Source: Pegea sp. RAD2-039
Taxonomy: Eukaryota; Chordata; Thaliacea; Salpida; Salpidae
NCBI GenBank assembly: GCA_034620365.1
Contig: JAQGEQ010000011.1
Span: forward strand, 186,001 to 250,000
Length of the DNA stretch: 64,000 nucleotides
Direction: 5' to 3'
Part shown: one piece after another, positions 60,681 through 64,000 of the stretch
How positions within the stretch are numbered: position 1 is the stretch's first letter
Layout: each line of letters starts with the position of its first letter
Notes under the pieces: model-generated
Databases searched by the model: none
The model's input: only the letters and a program-made list of their open reading frames with translations
Told to the model about the DNA's origin: nothing
Made by a program: the position numbers and the translations under genes

Positions 60681-62462
60681 AAAAAACTAAATATTAAAAA
60701 GCATGACCACTAAACTTTTATTTTTTTTGGTTTATAGCTTCAAAAGCTTTTTATAAACTAAAATCTAATATAATAGTCTTTTTAATTTAACATCTTTGAC
60801 TACTGTTAAAGACAACTTTCTAATGTTTCCATTACTTTTATATAACTTTATTAGCTTTGTGGAGATTATGATTAAATTTCAATAAATTGACAAAATTATC
60901 AACACTCAAATGTTTTAAATGTTGTGAAGAATGTTTTAAAGAATATTTTCGTTCGGTTAGATTTTTCAATTCTCGTTTGCTCAGCTCAAATTCGAGAGAA
61001 AAACAAAAAAAATTGAAGTTAGAGAAAAAATATTCACAAAAGTATTGGTGATAAAACAGATTTCAAGTTTAAAAAAAGCTAAAAAGAGTGTTTACCTTAC
61101 TTTTTAATTGAAAATAACTTATGTTAATATTGAATAAAATAGCCATCAGCAACCTTATGTCTACTTTTTAGTGTCATCAGCATAGAATATTGTACTTCTA
61201 GGGCTATAAAGAAAAGTAATACAGAATATCAGCGATTTTGTAGCTTTATTCAAGAGGAAAACTTTTAAAATTTATACTTAGATCATTTATTTTATTTACT
61301 GTATGTAATTATTCTAATTAGACAATTTTATGAAACGTATCATAACAGTTTACTGTATATTACTAAAAGCAGACAAATCCTATAGACTGAAGACCACTAA
61401 ACAAAAGATCTTTAAATAAAAAGTTTTTATTGGTCAAGATTTTAAATCAGCTCAAATCATCTTAACTTTAATCATAATGTTCTTCATGTATTTTTTACCA
61501 CTTATTTTATTTTAAGTTCTTATAGCCCAGTTAGACTTATAATTAATAATTTTAAGCGATATTGTATTGCATGGAAAGTAATTTCTAAAACTTGTTATTT
61601 TGTACCGTTGAACAGATGGAATAAGTTTTAAGACTTTGTTTGTAAGGTACCGCTATGTTACTTTCAATGCTGTTTTAACTATCTATAGCTAAATCTTTTT
61701 TTTTTATTCGTTATTTCGACTGTGTATTTCTCCATTCTAAATATGTCTTTCATGAAAATATTTCTATTTGAATTTGTAAGACAAATTTGTTAGAATTGAT
61801 CAGTAAACTTGAGTCTAATTTAACAAAAACTGACAATCAGTTTTATACTTTTAATTTAAGCTGCTTTGGAGATTTTTTTATTTTTGTTCTAATTCAGGTG
61901 AATAACTTAAACATTAGAATTTTAGGAATGTAGAGTGGATATATACATACATATCCAAATAAAACAACTAAATTGCAGAGAAACTTAAAATTATAGTTTT
62001 GTTTATTTGTAGAAATACTTATTTAAACTATTCACTGCTTTCCTGAACTTAAATTATTAAAAAACGTTTAGTTTATAAATAACATTTTTACTTATAAGTA
62101 TTGACTTTAAGAATAAAAACAAAGATGATCTACAGTTGTTAAAACTTTCTCATCTTTATGATTGAGTTTATAAGCTTCAAATTTTATAAAATTTAAAAAT
62201 CAGATGTTACTTTAATCATTTTTTCAGTCAGATTTATAAGTGATATATTATAACTAATAACTTAAATTAATGTGGCTAAAACATAAAAATTACACATTTT
62301 TATTTTTTAATTTACTAGGCAATAATGATTCTTTCTTAATGATAACTAATTTGAAAGTAATAGAATTCTTTGTTTTACAACTCAGATCACATTTATTTAG
62401 AAACAAGCAACTTTGTTTGATAATATTATTGTTTTATCATTGCAAATTTTAAGTGCTGTAAA
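60681..62462. other. AT-rich upstream region of the ErbB-like gene
   Basis: No coding or repeat signal is recognised. The promoter and any 5'-UTR exon of the receptor gene would lie here. Confidence 0.4.
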
Positions 62463-64000
62463 ATGGAGATAAAAAACTCGTTGAATGGCATCGTCATTTT
62501 CTTTGTACTAATTATTCCAGTTTTCACAAGTTAGTTCTACATGAATTCTATTTTTAAAATATGTATTTAAAACATTATTTTAATTTAATATCTCTGGTTA
62601 GTATGCATAGTTAAATCATTAGAAGATTTAAAACTATCAGACTGTTGTATAAGAATTTGATGATTTTGTTAACTAAGCTAAATTGTTAAAACCTTGGAAA
62701 TCCTTTTCGTTTATTCTAATGAGAAAACCGAAACAAACAGAATTTAGTTTATATTTAAATTAAAAATCGATGCAATAAATGAATAAATTGATTTTCAAAT
62801 TCCCTTTTCTTATAATTACGATTTTTATTGTCACAATTTTCTTGCTTAATCATTAAGCTAGAATGAAAAAAATTTATTAATGTTATTTGATGACAAATTA
62901 CAAGGTTTAATCGAATTTTATTTTAATCAAAAGAAGATGAGTTATGATTCAAATTGAATGTAATTACATTCATAGATTAATTATAACACGTCATGTTTAA
63001 ATTTATAGTCGATAACTGTTTACTAGAAACTCAAACCTCATATATATCGTTAATCAAGTAAAAAAACTTGCTAAAAAATATTTTGTGGAAGTATTGGCAA
63101 ATATCTGAAAATAAATCTACTGAAACTTTTTTTCTGTGACTAATTCATGCGTAACCGTTTCTGATAACTGTTAGATCCAACAAAGTTTTAGCTAACATTC
63201 ATGAGCTTTGTAGGAATGGATAGATGTCTGTCTCACTATAATAACGAAACAAATTAAAATTCTTCATTATAAGTAACCTTGTGTTTGAGAGTTTAAGATG
63301 TCAGTACTTTGACATGGTATACAAGCTGTTTACAAAAGCAAGTGACGTGATAATTTCGTGAATTTAGTTTAATAAAAAGCGATTTAAAAAGTCAAAAATT
63401 TATAATCTAAGAAAATCTTATGTATAAAGTGATTAATTATTAATTCTGGTTATTAATCTTGACATTAATCAAAACAAAGAATAAAAGAAATTTGACAAAT
63501 AAATTACTTTAAGTTAGGAGAAAGTAAGAATGAAGTTCAGGGAAAACAAGTTCTTTTCGACTAAATTCTACTAAATTTAGAAGCTTATAGTTTTCGAAAT
63601 TTTTTCGAAAAGCTTTAAACAATTTTTCTTCCAACATTTCAGAAGAAACTAAACACTGCTTAGGCACCGCTAATGGACATTCATTTACTCAATTAGACTA
63701 TGAGTATCTTAAGGAAAAGTTTCAGGGTTGTACTCATGTTGTAGGCAACCTTGAGATAACGTATATGAAAACGGATGAGGACCATATATTTCAGGTATTT
63801 GAAGCTTCCTAAATTTACTTTAATCTTTAACTAACTACCAATCCGTCGTTTTTCCTGTTTTTATAAGACGGAGTGTTTTAAAATCCAAAAAGTTTTAAAA
63901 AACTCTGAAATAATTATGAAGCAAAATACTAAACAATTTAATGTTTATAGTAAATTCAATTTTTGTTTTTAAGACGATTGAAGAAGTCTCAGGATATGTT
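62463..64000 (+). CDS. EGFR: ErbB/EGFR-like receptor tyrosine kinase, N-terminal start (partial)
   Basis: Exons 62463-62529, 63643-63794 and 63974 onward (cut by the window end) join in phase. Exon 1 encodes a signal peptide, MEIKNSLNGIVIFFVLIIPV. Exon 2 begins the receptor L1 domain: HCLGTANGHSFTQLDYEYL, then HVVGNLEITYM, matching the EGFR start (VCQGTSN, VLGNLEITYV). Exon 3 starts TIEEVSGYV, as in EGFR TIQEVAGYV. Insulin-receptor L1 is less similar. The product would be a surface receptor for EGF/neuregulin-type ligands. The furin-like, transmembrane and kinase parts lie to the right. Intron 1 is 1.1 kb. Confidence 0.92.

Noticed and set aside
1..64000. CRISPR arrays, prokaryotic operons or integrated bacterial DNA
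   Set aside because: No regular repeat-spacer structure or intron-poor bacterial-type gene block was found; every confident gene is eukaryotic.

Overview
This 64-kb window is nuclear DNA from an AT-rich animal genome (roughly 70% A+T by eye). Genes are split by GT–AG introns, many only 32–60 bp, and intergenic stretches of several kb look empty. The gene set (condensin II, METTL4, a ZEB-type zinc-finger factor, an ErbB-type receptor, cytoplasmic dynein intermediate chain) fits a bilaterian invertebrate. I cannot place the phylum from sequence alone. All gene models come from reading splice signals and matching reading phases by hand, against family sequences I know; none was computed.

Layout. 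1–1826 (+): 3' end of a PP1 catalytic subunit gene. 4.5–5.3 kb (+): decayed Ty3/gypsy gag. 6.2–11.0 kb (−): short ZEB/zfh-1-like C2H2 zinc-finger gene with SINE pieces in one intron. 13.5–31.5 kb (−): five head-to-tail genes, in transcription order deoxynucleoside kinase, DDX10, RPS6KC1, METTL4 and NCAPG2. 33–34.3 kb: a tRNA-Ser-like pseudogene and unassigned open frames. 35.2–37.4 kb (−): a seven-exon gene for a 475-residue protein I do not recognise. 39–40.1 kb (−): decayed CR1/jockey-like LINE. 41.4 kb (+): NDUFA13. 43.1–47.4 kb (−): dynein 1 intermediate chain. 48.6 kb: second full-length SINE. 51.1–53.3 kb (−): beta-1,4-galactosyltransferase-family enzyme. 58.7–60.7 kb (−): second copy of the same Ty3/gypsy family. 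62.46 kb to the window end (+): start of an ErbB/EGFR-like receptor gene.

The genes are housekeeping or developmental and do not form one pathway. Two organisational signals stand out. Three of the four gaps in the five-gene minus-strand cluster are only 134–219 bp. Several genes have a splice-acceptor-like pyrimidine tract plus AG a few to about 40 nt upstream of the start codon. This could mean SL trans-splicing (possibly operons) or 5'-UTR introns; RNA data would decide. Other points for a second look are a glycosyltransferase with Leu at the donor-specificity position and an extra C-terminal membrane segment, a zinc-finger protein ending inside its third finger, and a tRNA-derived SINE with separate tail-only copies. 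I found no prokaryotic-type system, CRISPR array or convincing undescribed machinery.
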